Below are positions 27,701 to 37,900 of a DNA stretch of 64,000 bases, piece by piece. A program made the translations under genes and the position numbers. The notes beneath the pieces are model-generated. The model was given only the letters and a program-made list of their open reading frames with translations. It did not search any database and was not told where the DNA came from. Every line of letters starts with the position of its first letter. Within the stretch, counting starts at the first letter, position 1. Source of the stretch: Lichenostomus cassidix (lineage: Eukaryota; Chordata; Aves; Passeriformes; Meliphagidae); assembly GCA_008360975.2 (NCBI GenBank), contig CM039187.1, forward strand, positions 12,913,094-12,977,093, written 5' to 3'.

Positions 27701-29716
27701 ATTACCATGCTCTCCATCACTAAAAGCGAGGACATCCTAGAGGCAGCACACCAAAGCTTTACATTTCACACTCTCTTAGATCTTATTAATCTGCAAAACA
27801 GCAAATTTGTTGGCATAAGGTCTTCACTTTCTTAAGGCAAAAAGTGGCATAAGTTCTTCACTTTCTTAAGAGTGCACACCCAGTATTTGACCACTTGCCT
27901 TCTGCCTTTTCTATCAAAGATCCAAATTCCTCATCTCAGTGCTTTAATCTCACTATACCTCAGTCTGTGTTAACCACGACTCCATATGTCAGTATTTACC
28001 TACACTTCTGAAGTTAATTCCTGTTTTTCTCTTACCTCTGTTAATTCCCTTGAGTCACTAATGAGACAGATGTTTTCACTCACTACCATTTACCTCATTC
28101 ACCACAAGTTTGTTTTTCTGGTGCTGATGGTTTTCTGTTTGCCCCCCCCCCCTTTTTTTTTAAACACACCCCTATTCCTTTTTTTCCTGTACACATATTA
28201 TTGTTAGACTGGTGACTCCTAACCAGTGTTTAACAGCTTCATCGGGCAGAGGCCATTTTCTTACTTTGTTTTATGTTCAGTACACTCAAAAAAACACCTG
28301 CAACAAAATACGTGCTGAGGCAACCACCAACGTAACTAACGACAGGAAAAAAGATTATGGTATTCTTGGTGGTTCTGACAGAAACCTGAACGAATAAATC
28401 ATGTTCCAGATGTATCAGCAGGAACATGAGAAAACAACCTGTGTTTCTCTTCACTGTTATCTGTCTCCAAAGCCTTCAATTTGGCATCTGCCTTCACAGA
28501 CTTAAGTCTATTAACAAATTAACAGCATTTTTTCCCACAGTCTGTATTTAAGCCCTACCAAGTGCTAAAAACCAAAGGTATCAACTGTGCCTAATTCACC
28601 TCTCATAGTGATATTTACAGAAGCCAAATGATCTTCTCTTTCTAATATATGAACAGCAAACAGCCTGCAAAGCAATTCAGATACTGACTTTGATACACTG
28701 CCTGTCCTCCTCTCTGCTCCATCTGTTAATAATTTTGTTTTCCTACTCGAAAATCATTACAGGTACAGAAATAATAACAGACCACAGGAAATAAACAATT
28801 TCAAACCAACTGTTACGCTGGGAATAAACAATTTTTCTTGCTGGCTTTCAACCACCTACCTTAACTAACCTGTCATAAATGCATTATTGAGAATTGAGAG
28901 AAGTCCCTTTATTCTGCAGCTTCAGCAACAATTTAAACCTTTTAATGCTGCAACTATGCCAAAAGACAGAAGATTGTTCTACAATTAAGATGATAAGCTA
29001 TAACACTTCAGAGAACAAAGTGCATTTAATATTAATTACAGAACAGATGTCTATGTAATCACCTATTCCCTACTCCGGGCTGAATACGAGCCTCCAGCGC
29101 GCAGGAAAAGCACGTACAGCCGAGATAATCCCGCGGTAGCTCTGCTCTCTGCTACTTCCCCCTTTAGACACATAGGAGCAAGCGAGCCCCAGCACTGCCT
29201 CTGCTTCTCTGAGGAATCATCGGCGCGCTGGGGTGCCAGGCCTGCCCTCGCCCCGCCGCACAGCTGCCATCAAAGGGCGCTCCCCGTTCCAGCACAAGCC
29301 TCGGGGGCAGAAGCCCCGCCCGGGAGCCGCGGCTCCTCCCCACCCTGGCGGAGTCCCGGCCAAGAACCGCACACCACCTCCCCGCCGAGCGGGCTCCTCC
29401 GGGCGGGGGAGGAGACGGGAAAGCAAAGGCAGCTGGGACCAGCCCACCCTCTATCTCCCGCGGCTACCGAACCCCCAGTTCTCCCGCACCCCCCGTCTCC
29501 CAGGGCAGACCCCCTCCGAGAGTTCTCACCTTCGACGACTCCGCAGAGGAAACGGCGGGAGCCCAGCGCGGTCTCCGTCTCGGTGTCTGTCTCCTCGCCC
29601 CCCGGGACCGGCCCTGGAGTGGCGCCCGGAGGCTCTAAGGGGGCGCCGGGTACCCCGGCAGGGTTGGGACTGCCCTGGGGCTCCTCCAGCGCCGCCTGCC
29701 CCTCCTTCTGCACCAT
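9645..29716 (-). CDS. OGA: Protein O-GlcNAcase (OGA/MGEA5), 16 coding exons, 911 aa
   Basis: Removes O-linked N-acetylglucosamine from Ser/Thr of nuclear and cytosolic proteins, opposing OGT. Coding exons: 29716-29530, 25908-25857, 25535-25438, 24217-24087, 23414-23243, 22398-22300, 22150-21866, 21325-21167, 19904-19294, 18907-18733, 15195-15110, 14251-14147, 12580-12495, 11592-11400, 10592-10433, 9781-9645. Frames join across all introns. Domains: variable acidic N-terminus (about 1-55); GH84 catalytic domain from [10 protein letters not shown] (about 54-390), with the catalytic Asp pair in LLFDDIDHN; helical stalk with a low-complexity, acidic, probably disordered insert (about 400-540, exon 9); helical stalk return (exons 9-11); C-terminal pseudo-acetyltransferase domain (exons 12-16) ending DVVILGRSL. 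Human OGA is 916 aa and recalled sequence agrees exon by exon. Start: the ATG opening with MVQKE, as in human. Exon 2 ends at a GC donor. Confidence 0.99.
11400..11592 (-). CDS. OGA: OGA exon 14, weak donor
   Basis: Encodes [20 protein letters not shown] through KELSEAE of the pseudo-acetyltransferase domain. To join exon 15 (which starts AAA ATA ATG, human KIM) in frame the exon must end at GAG before GTTGGT, a donor with poor match at positions +3 to +5. A second GT follows four bases later but would shift the frame. Confidence 0.9.
14570..14930. promoter_or_regulatory. CpG-rich NRF1-motif island inside OGA intron 11
   Basis: By eye about 21 CpG dinucleotides in 360 bases at roughly 48% GC, close to the number expected without CpG loss, in otherwise AT-rich, CpG-poor intron. 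GCATGCGC at 14813-14820 and CGCATGCGCG at 14907-14916 fit the NRF1 core, and ATTGTGCAATTG near 14823 resembles a C/EBP palindrome. The region has no match to OGA exons. It could be an internal promoter or enhancer, or an insertion too recent to have lost CpG. Confidence 0.5.
18020..18076. repeat. A-rich low-complexity tract in OGA intron 10
   Basis: Near-continuous A runs broken by single C or G, followed by further A-rich sequence to 18180. No attached element body recognised. Confidence 0.8.
18647..18907 (-). CDS. OGA: OGA exon 10 with read-through terminal exon (short isoform)
   Basis: The regular exon is 18907-18733, encoding [14 protein letters not shown] through VKSFVQWL. If the donor GTAGGT at 18732 is not used, the frame stays open for 28 more codons (beginning [10 protein letters not shown]) and ends with TAG at 18647. 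Human OGA has a short isoform of 677 aa that lacks the pseudo-acetyltransferase domain and ends with a short intron-derived tail at this position. The bird counterpart would be 684 aa. That it is made here is an inference from the open frame. Confidence 0.6.
   Translation of the reverse strand: MEEWRNRAAKFEEMCSLVMGMFTRLSNCANRTILYDMYSYVWDIKSIMSMVKSFVQWLGRCIGSHYNPRQHIFNVFLISPRGKLKY
19294..19904 (-). CDS. OGA: OGA exon 9, largest internal exon
   Basis: 611-base exon encoding the disordered, acidic linker and part of the stalk: [12 protein letters not shown], the repeated [10 protein letters not shown] / [11 protein letters not shown] / MQTDEQ segments, then the structured [20 protein letters not shown] and [14 protein letters not shown] blocks. 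The second half is near identical to human, the first diverges, as expected of a flexible linker. Confidence 0.97.
20320..20450 (+). repeat. CR1 3'-end fragment in OGA intron 8
   Basis: The plus strand reads close to the avian CR1 sense 3' end: CCTGCTCTAACTCACCC, a GGTGGTTAGACT block, ATCTCAAGAGGTCGCTTCCA. The terminal tandem repeat is absent. Oriented opposite to OGA transcription. Diverged, hence old. Confidence 0.75.
23243..23414 (-). CDS. OGA: OGA exon 5, catalytic exon
   Basis: Encodes [20 protein letters not shown] and continues to [13 protein letters not shown]. The two adjacent aspartates in FDDID correspond to human D174 and D175, the catalytic pair of substrate-assisted hydrolysis in GH84. 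Both are intact. Confidence 0.97.
25857..25908 (-). CDS. OGA: OGA exon 2, 52 bases, GC donor
   Basis: Encodes [16 protein letters not shown], the start of the GH84 barrel. Acceptor AG at 25910-25909. The donor reads AG/GCAAGT at 25856-25855: a GC-AG intron with otherwise perfect consensus. No GT nearby keeps the frame into exon 3 ([13 protein letters not shown]). Confidence 0.95.
27811..27870. repeat. 34-bp-period tandem duplication in OGA intron 1
   Basis: TGGCATAAGGTCTTCACTTT at 27811 recurs at 27845 with one change (AAGT for AAGG), both followed by CTTAAG. Confidence 0.9.
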
Positions 29717-30500
29717 CCTGCCGCCCGCCGCCAGCGCCGCCGCTCGCCAGGCCGGGCCGAGCCGAGCCTCGTCCCTGCCGTTCCCGCTCCGCAGCCCCTT
29801 TGTCTCCGCCGCTCCGGGGCTGCCGCCGCCGCTTCCTGTTTACGGGGCGCTGCGCCTGCGCGGGGAACCGGCCCCAACCGGTCCGCACCACTCCGCCCGC
29901 AGCCGCCCCGCTCCGAGGAACAGCCACGGGGGCAGGGGGAGCGTCTGCCTCGGCGGGAAGAGAGCGAAGGACGCGAGCGGCCGGGACCGCGCCGGTGGAG
30001 CAGGAACAACGGGCTGGGGCGCGGGAGGCTCCTCAGGGAATGAGGCGGGCGGGCGACGCGCGCTGTCTGCGCAAGCGCGGGGCGAGGGAGGGCGCGCACT
30101 GCGCGTGCTCGGCGGGGCCGGCAGCGGGTGGGGCGAGGCCGCGGCGGCCTCAGGGCGCTTGCGCGAGGGGCAGCGCGCGCCCGCGGCGCACGCGCGAGGG
30201 GCCGCGGGGACTGAGGGGGAAGCGGCAGTGGGGCAACGCGCATGCGCTTTGGGGTTTGTGTAGGGAAGCAGCGCCGAGGGGGGAGGGAGGGTGGGGAATG
30301 AAGTGTTTACTTCGGTTCTGCGCATGCGCCTCGCGGCGCAGCGCGCGGGTGGGAGCGCGCCTGCGCGGGAGCGAAGGGTGCGCGAGCTCCCGTGAGACGT
30401 GACCTACTTATGGCGGTGCCCCGCGAGCTAAGCAGGGTCCGCCGGGGCCGCGGCGCGGAGGGGAGGCTGCGGCGCTGCGCGGGGAAAGCCCCGAGCGCTG
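29050..30500 (-). promoter_or_regulatory. OGA: OGA CpG-island promoter with NRF1 palindromes
   Basis: Large CpG island covering exon 1 (29530-29716) and about 800 bases upstream. Two perfect GCGCATGCGC palindromes, the NRF1 site, lie at 30238-30247 and 30320-30329, with several TGCGC(C/A)TGCGC-like variants around 29847, 30067 and 30357. Such promoters usually lack TATA and fire in most tissues, fitting a housekeeping enzyme. Long open frames across it on both strands (up to 389 codons) reflect GC bias. Confidence 0.85.
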
Positions 30501-32800
30501 CTCCGACCCTCCCGGCTCGGCACTGCCCAGCCGATGACACGCTTGGAGCTGTTTCCGTGCTGGAAGAGAGACGACGGGAATGCTGAAGGGAAGGATCCAA
30601 AGCTGAGCTGGTGTCAGCAGATCAGAGGAGCGGTCTAAGGTCACACGGCATCGCTCCGGGGAGGAGCTGCAGCCGCACGGGAGCACGAGGCGGGGAGCGC
30701 AGGGCTGAGAAGATGACCTCCCTTGTGGAGACAGGCCAGCAAAGTGATCCTGCCTGCCCTCCCGGCGCTGGGGAGGCTGCAGCAGGTACCAGCCACCAAG
30801 AAACTAGTTAGCAAAGAGCTGCGGAAAACCCCAGCTCGTGTGGAAGGGCCGGAGAGCACCCGCAGACATCGGGGCAGACACACCAGGTTTCAGCTTGTTC
30901 CCACTGATGACATTCGGGCATGACAAGAAACCTAAGACGGCTGTGCTTCCGGCACCATCAGTACCCGTGCTCAGGAAGCTGCAGCAGAGCCCCTGGCCAA
31001 GGAGCATCTCTAGTTACCACCATCTTCAGGCCAAAGCTTTCAAAGAGCAAAAATAGAAATTGTGCAGATACCCTAAATAGGAATCAGCTAAATTGTATTG
31101 ATACACGACCAGACTTTAGAGAAGAGTTAGAGAGGAGAAATGCACAAAACTTGGGTGGAGAACACACAGAGCTTTCATACACCTACAGAGCTGGGTGGTG
31201 ACTACAGGGTCAGAAAGGACCCTGGAGGGCTGCTCATATCTCTGATCATGCCAAAATAATCCTGCAGTAATAGTTCTCCCAGTGTTGGCATCTGATCCTT
31301 TTACAAAATTCTCGTGTTTCTAGGCAGTATTCAGGATGCTGGAGTGAATCACAGCTCCAGGCTGCATCAGCTGCTTCATTCAGTTGCTCAGCTGTTTTAC
31401 CACATAGCTGTTATTAATTTTTCCTCTGGAAGCTGGGAAGAACTTGGCTGGAAACAACATGAGGCTGCTCTTTTCCAAGGATCCATCAGCTCTTATCTCT
31501 GTTCTTATCATAGACTGAATGACTTAGCTGTTACCCACCTACCTCCTACCAACAAGGGTCATCCAAGCCCTGGCTCACACAGCAGCTTCTCATAGCAAGC
31601 TGATGGCACACCAAAAGGGGCTGATCCAGGCCTCCCTGACCTCAGCCCCTTCCTGAGGGCCTGTTTGGGGCTAAACAGATTATTTTTTACTCCCAGAGAT
31701 TCTTCCCCACCTTCCCCACCCCCAACAGCTACAACCCCTGCACAAACCTTTTCCCATTTGGTGTGAAAAGGCTGCAGCAGCATTATAAAGGCTGATCCCC
31801 AGAACGCTGTTTTTCCCATTATCACCTCAGCCTCTTTCCTGCCCTTCACCCTGGGGACAAGGACCCACAGGATCTCATCAGTGGCTCACAGCATCCCTGT
31901 ACCACAAGAGGGCACATCAAGCCCTTGGATGTCATTGCCCAAAATAGCAACCAGACAGAGCTTGGGGGATAGGATATACCAGGAAAAGTGGGTTAGAGGG
32001 GAAAACGTGCTCAGGCCCCTTCATACTGCCATACACAGCCTTGGGTGATGGCCAGCAGCCCAAAAAGGTCCCTGGAGAGTCAGAGGCTTTGGAAAGATCA
32101 GACTTACTGCTTACCCAGTCCCACAGTGGTAATTCTCCCCATAGCCAGAGCCCAGCTTTTTAAGATGTTTGGTCTCCAGGCAGCTCTTTGCATTGAGTTT
32201 TCAGTTCCTGGACCACAGACTATATAATGCTGGACCATTTTGCTGTCCCACATCAGGTCCATTACTGTCTTGTTCCGCTGCTTTCTTACTTACATGTCTC
32301 TGTTTTGCTTCATTTTTCCCAGTTCTCAATGCTGGGTTTTTTCCAACAACCAGTGATTGCCCATCGGTTCATGTACCTAAGAAAAACCCTTTCCCAGTCC
32401 ATACCTACTTCCTCAAGGTGCTATGTGACCATACTCCTATTAGCTCAGCCTTAAATGCTACATCCTAGCAAGGGCCACCTGGTCCCAAGCTTGAGTTCAC
32501 CCAGCAGCATCTGTGACAAACTGAAAACACACCTGGCAGCCCAGCTCCTGAAATGTGACACGCTGGATATAAGAGCTTTCTAGCATTAACACCTACAGCC
32601 TCTTAACAGGGGAAAGTCTGTACTTACAGGACCACCAATGGCATGGCCAAGCTCAGTGTGCACCCTGTCCCCCATGCAAACTCCCAGAGCACCATGCAGA
32701 GCACCCTGCAGCCACAGCACCCCAAAAAGGATACCAACCCTCTGCAGAGACCCCTCATTTTTCTTGCCCCCATCCCAGGCAGCTGAGAGATGCAAAGACA
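30500..32800. other. Intergenic between OGA promoter and KCNIP2 3' end
   Basis: Two kilobases with no exon of a known gene on either strand. The OGA island could drive a divergent plus-strand transcript, but I see no conserved open frame to support one. Confidence 0.5.
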
Positions 32801-32833
32801 TAACGGTCGTGTGCATAGCGATTGTGGTTAGAT

Positions 32834-32839
32834 TTTATT
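32834..32839 (-). terminator. KCNIP2: Distal KCNIP2 poly(A) signal
   Basis: AATAAA on the gene strand, about 2.05 kb past the stop codon, followed by a T/G-rich stretch on the plus strand (A/C-rich on the gene strand). Would give a 2-kb 3' UTR. Confidence 0.5.
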
Positions 32840-33137
32840 GGTTTTTGTTGTTTGTTGTTTTTTGTTTTTTAACCCATATAATTGTTATAATACAAAATAT
32901 ACAGACTGGAGATGCCAAGCGGGTTGTGGGTCACCATGCCCAGGGGCAGGGGGTCACACCATGCAACCTACAGCGTGAGGGGGGAGGTGGCATCTGCTCC
33001 ACGTGGCAGGGGACAGTGGGTACCCCTAAGAGCCTGGGGGGAGGGAGAACACAGCTGAAGAGATGGAGGGGTAAGGCCCTCCCATCCTTAGGAGAATGCA
33101 AGTGGGAGCTTAGCCCCATAGCAAACCTGGGACACAG

Positions 33138-33236
33138 GTCTGTGAGATGAACTGTGTTGAATGAGCCTAAAAAACACATCATGTCTGCGAGATGAATAAT
33201 GTGTCGAATGAGCCTAAAAAACACATCATATCTGCA
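33138..33236. repeat. Two-copy tandem repeat, about 46 bp unit
   Basis: GTCTGTGAGATGAA... at 33138 recurs as GTCTGCGAGATGAA... at 33184; both copies contain GAATGAGCCTAAAAAACACA followed by TCAT. A third start (ATCTGCAAGG) follows. It lies in the long-form KCNIP2 3' UTR. Confidence 0.9.
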
Positions 33237-34455
33237 AGGACTGGGACGGGGATGGCCCCCTGGGAAGCAGCCCCATAGCTTTGGCTCAGAGTTCCAGGAG
33301 TTAAATTCTAATGTCTCCAACACCAGGGACTCAGCCTGGGTCTGGGGCCTGGCCCAGCATGGGTGCTGATCCCAGACATTGCAGCTCAGGCCAGCCCAAA
33401 CGACCCTTGGCCAAGGATGCAGAGGGTGGAGCTACAGTCAGGGGCTGTCAGGGCTGGGTACATTCCCAGTGCCTGTGAGGGGCTTCTGGGGTTGCATGGG
33501 AACATTAGCCCATGGGCATCACTCCCCCAGCTATGACTTGGAGTGGTATGTGGGCAGGACAGGCCTGCCTGCACACACCCATCTCCAAGGAGTTGGTGGT
33601 GACAAAGACACCCAGGGTCCCCATCCCCAAGGTCCTCAAGCAGGCTCTCACGTGGCCGTGCTGGGACAAGGAGATGAGCCCCCGTGCCCCAAAGTGACTC
33701 TCCAGCCTGCCAGCAGCATGGCAATCACTCCTGTCTAACCCCAGCCTCGATTTTCTCCTCCAGGGGCTGCCAGCTCGGCCATGTCACCAGCACAGGGCTA
33801 TGCCTATGGGAACACCTCTCTGCCTCATTGCTCATACCCCAGTCCCCTGGGCAGCAGCTGGGCTGGGATGGCCCAGGGCACAGGAGCAGGGCAAGAGCAG
33901 CAGCAAATAATGCCAGGAGCAGGGCCGTGAGCCCTTTAGGCCAGAATAGTCACCAGAGACCAGCCCATCTCCCTCTTCCTCGTGTTCCCATACCCTGGCT
34001 GTCATGTCCTCAGGAAGGGGTGGAAAGGGTGTCTCTCCATTTGAGCCTCAAAATGGATGCTTGGGGTCCCCCTGTGCCAGCCCCCCAAACCTGAGGGACA
34101 GGGGCTGAGGCTGCAGCTTTCCCAGCCCTGCATCCTCTATCCTGGGGGTAAGTGCCACAACAAGTCACCCTGGGGGTCCCTTTAGCCTCCCCTCTCCCCC
34201 TGTCAGGACGAGCCTCATAGGTCTAACCAGGATCCCTGGGATCAGGGGATGATCCCCATAGCTCATGCAGCAATGAACCGCAGGGGCCCACGGGGCTGCC
34301 TTCTCCAGGCATAGCCCCTCTGCCCACCCCCCAGCCCAGTGTCAGGACAGGGAGGGTGGCTGGCAGCTCACAGACAGCATGCCAGACACGCTCCCCATGG
34401 CAGGGCACAGCCAGGGCAGGGGAGGAAGCCGAGGCATTGGCGCCCATTGCAAAAT

Positions 34456-34461
34456 TTTATT
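34456..34461 (-). terminator. KCNIP2: Proximal KCNIP2 poly(A) signal
   Basis: AATAAA on the gene strand about 425 bases past the KCNIP2 stop codon. Gives a short 3' UTR; used together with or instead of the signal at 32834-32839. Confidence 0.6.
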
Positions 34462-34886
34462 GGTTTCTAGACAGTGTTGCTGGAGGGTTTCAGCCGGAGC
34501 CGGGACTGAGGGCTCCTGGGGAGGATCAGGGTTAGGGGAGCTGTGGCTGCACAAGGTGGTGTGTATGGGGATAACCTCTATTGCAGCCCAAGGCTGCATC
34601 TTTTCCACTGGGATTGGGTGCAGGGAGGTCCATCCAGGTGAAATGCTCATCCTGTGCCAGCCATTCCCACACTCCAATGTCTGGGAGCACCTGCTTGGGA
34701 TCCCCTGAAGAAAGCACAGCTGGCCCAGGGGGAAGGGAAGATCTCCGCGCCGGCTGCATCTTAGGGAAGGAAGGCCCCTTTCCATCTGTGCAGCCAGAGG
34801 AGGGGAGTCTCAAAGGAAAAGTCAAGAGAGAGAAGCAGGTTCTGGGCCTGGTGTCAGGAGAGCTCATCTGGAGGCAGGTCCAGGTG

Positions 34887-34934
34887 CTAAATCACACTGT
34901 CGAAGAGCTGCATGGATCGCATGATGTTCTCATC
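34887..34934 (-). CDS. KCNIP2: KCNIP2 last coding exon
   Basis: Sixteen codons, [15 protein letters not shown] and TAG. Acceptor after CCCGACAG. These C-terminal residues form the last helix, which in KChIPs contributes to Kv4 binding. Confidence 0.96.
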   Translation of the reverse strand, partial: DENIMRSMQLFDSVI

Positions 34935-37900
34935 CTGTCGGGAGCAGGTGGGAAGCATGCAAGTTGGGCACAGAACAGCAATCTGGGCAGCTCCCCCAAG
35001 CCTGGCTTTACCCTCATGGCAGCTTTGGCACATGGGACAAGAGCCCCACGGATTACAGGCAGTTTCCAAGCTTTACTAGGATGCATGGCTCTCCTCATCT
35101 GTACAGGGATGCTGGCATAGGTACAGTTCCCAAAGCAGAGCTCCAGCCTTGCCCCTGGGAGCCCTGGCTTCACCCCCTCTCTGCAGGAAGGAAGCAGGAG
35201 GGACAAAGGTCCCCAAGGAAGAGGGTGGTGACCTAGACCAGAGCAGAGCTGCTGGTGACTTTACCTTCTGGCAGGACTCCAGGAACTCCTCGATTGTCAC
35301 CACACCATCCTTATTCCGGTCCATTTTCTGCAGACAAGCACAGCACAGGGAACATGGCAGAGACAGGCCCAGCCCCAGGGAGAGCCTGGTACCCCCTGCC
35401 TAGGACCCACAGGGGCTGGACACAGTGCACACCTGGCCCCAGGCATGCCCAAGCACTAGCAGGACCAGCACAGTTCTGCTTCATCCCTGGAGTAGGGTGT
35501 TTTCTACTGCACCCACTGCAGCTCTTTGCTGGAGCTCTGCTTCCCCAGGATGTGCCCAGCTCACCTGGAAGAAGTTCTCCACATGCTCCCGAGGCGCTTC
35601 CTCCCTCATGGCCGGGTAGGTATATTTGCCCATCATGTCGTAGATGGACTTCATGATGTCCAGCATTTCCTGATGGGAAAGGAGCAGGGTTGCAGTGTCA
35701 ACACAGGGCTCTGCCTCCACCAGTCCCCAACCCACGCATTTTTCTTGATGTTCCTGGAGGACCTGCAGGGTGCTCAGTGTGTTTCTGCTGGCTCTGTGCA
35801 CAGTGTGGGGCCATGTGTGCATGTGCATGTGCGATGGAGCCCCAAAGCTGCACACCACTCATCCACCCTCCATCCCAGAGACACACCGGTGCCAGGGGGC
35901 CAGGAGGGATGTTTGCAAAGCTGAGCTCAGTTAAATATTGACCCCCTGAGCTCTCCTCCAGAGCTCAGCCAAAGCCCCCGAGTTCTGCCCTTCTCCCTGC
36001 CAGGTGCAGACCTGCACTGACCCTGGGGACCAGTCTGGATCCCTCCATCCCACCTCTTTGGTGATGCAGCCATCTTTGTTCAGGTCATAGAGGTTGAAAG
36101 CCCAGTTCAGGCGATCGTCAATAGTGCCCCGCAGGATGGTGGACAGCCCAGACACAAAGTCCTGCAAGGATGGACAAGGCAGGTAATGGGAGTTACAGAT
36201 ACAAAGGGCCTCACAGACACAGAGGGCACAGCCCTGCTTGATTCTCCTGCAGGGGGCAACTCAGCCCCAAAGCAGATGTGCCCTGGGGCTGGGCTGACAA
36301 GGTGAAATGTTTGGTATCAAAGAGTCTGAGGAGAAAAAATTGTTTAACCCTATACATTTCCCACACTAGTCCCTTGGGTCACAGCAACCAAGAGGTCTAT
36401 GTCCATCATGACCTGCTGCTCAGCCAAAGTCTGAACAGGACCCAGCCACACCTATGTCTGCCAGTCTGGGTACCTACACAACCCTACCCAGAAAATACAG
36501 AAAGCCCCTTTTTTGTTGCTTTTCACTTGTTTTCTACTACCTCGGGGAATTTAATAATCTCCACCAGGCCTGCAAAGCTCTTCATCCATCTGCAGCAGCA
36601 ACACCAGCCCACCGTCCGACCCCAGCCCACCGTCCCCAGAGGGATGTGCTCTCCTTGCCCTGCTGCACCCCAGCACTCCCTCCTTGGCCACAGCTCACCT
36701 CAAAGCTGACGGAGCCATCATGGTCAGTGTCGAAGGCGTTGAAGAGGAAGGTGGCGTAGGTGCTGGAGTCTGCAGGGAGGAGACAGCATGAGGGGGTGCT
36801 GTGTGACCCTCTGCCCTGCAGAGGTACCCATGTGTTTGGGGACAGGGACAGGGATGGGCACTCACCTCCTTGAGGGAAGAACTGTGAATAAATCTGCTTG
36901 AAGTTTTCTTCATTGACAATGCCACTTGGGCACTCCTGTCAGGGCAAAGCCACAGCGTCACTTCCACATTACAAAAATGTGGAAAGGGCTGATCAACCCC
37001 TCTAAAACCCTGTGGCTTCCTTGCCTTGCTCCACCAGCCCTGTGCACCTTGAGTGGCTGGTAAGGCTGCTTGGAACACCTCCCAGATTTTTTGGGCTGCA
37101 CCCCTTGCTGGAGGGGCTCTGCATCCCAGGCACCCAGGAAGGGGGCTCTCTGCACCCAAGGAAATGAAGCACAGGATCAGGTCTTACCCCTGGAGGTAAG
37201 ATCAGGCTGTAGCCTTATATAAACTCCAACCCCAAGGTCCCAAAAACCTTCACAAAGAAAGCACCATCCCGAGGTGGACATGGCAGCAGAGGTGGGGACT
37301 ACCAAAGCTGGTCAAGGGGTACTCACATTCTTGAAGCCTCGGTACAGGACCTGCAGCTCTTTGCGGGTGAACTTGGTCTGCTCCTGGAGCTGCTCCAGCC
37401 CCTCGGGGCGGTGGCAGACGGTGGAGAGCTCAAACTCATCCTCAACACTGTCTGCAAGGAATCCAGGGGAAGAGAGTGTGGCTGAGGCCAGCACTACCCT
37501 GCCTATCTTGTCATGCCGGGGTGGGGAGAGGCACCTTGCACAGCACGCCCTGTCCTCTCACACCTGCCCAGGTTGACACATTTTTGGGGTGCTCTCTCAG
37601 CCACAGTTGGGTCTGTGCCAGCAGGGGACACTCATAGACACCCTGGGGGCAGACCAGAGACTGACACTGAGCAACAACCCCCCTCCAGTTCAGCCCAGGC
37701 TGGGCAGAAAGGAGGTGTGAAAACCCCCCAGTGCTAAGACCCTCCCTGCCTGCCCTTCTCCTCCCACCAGCAAAGGCATCTGCCCTGTGGAGTTGAGACC
37801 CTTGACATCCTGCAGGTCTGTGCAGCACCAGGGTTCAATGCTGTGCAGCACCAGCCCCTCAGAACCCCCAGCACCAAATGTCCCCCATCAGCCTGTCCAG

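Noticed and set aside
29233..30402. 389-codon plus-strand open frame
   Set aside because: Lies in the OGA CpG island, antisense to OGA exon 1; Arg/Pro/Gly-rich product is what GC bias gives.
31190..31330. Sequence faintly like a repeat 3' end (CAGAAAGGACCCTGGAGGG)
   Set aside because: Similarity too short to assign to CR1 or any other family by eye.
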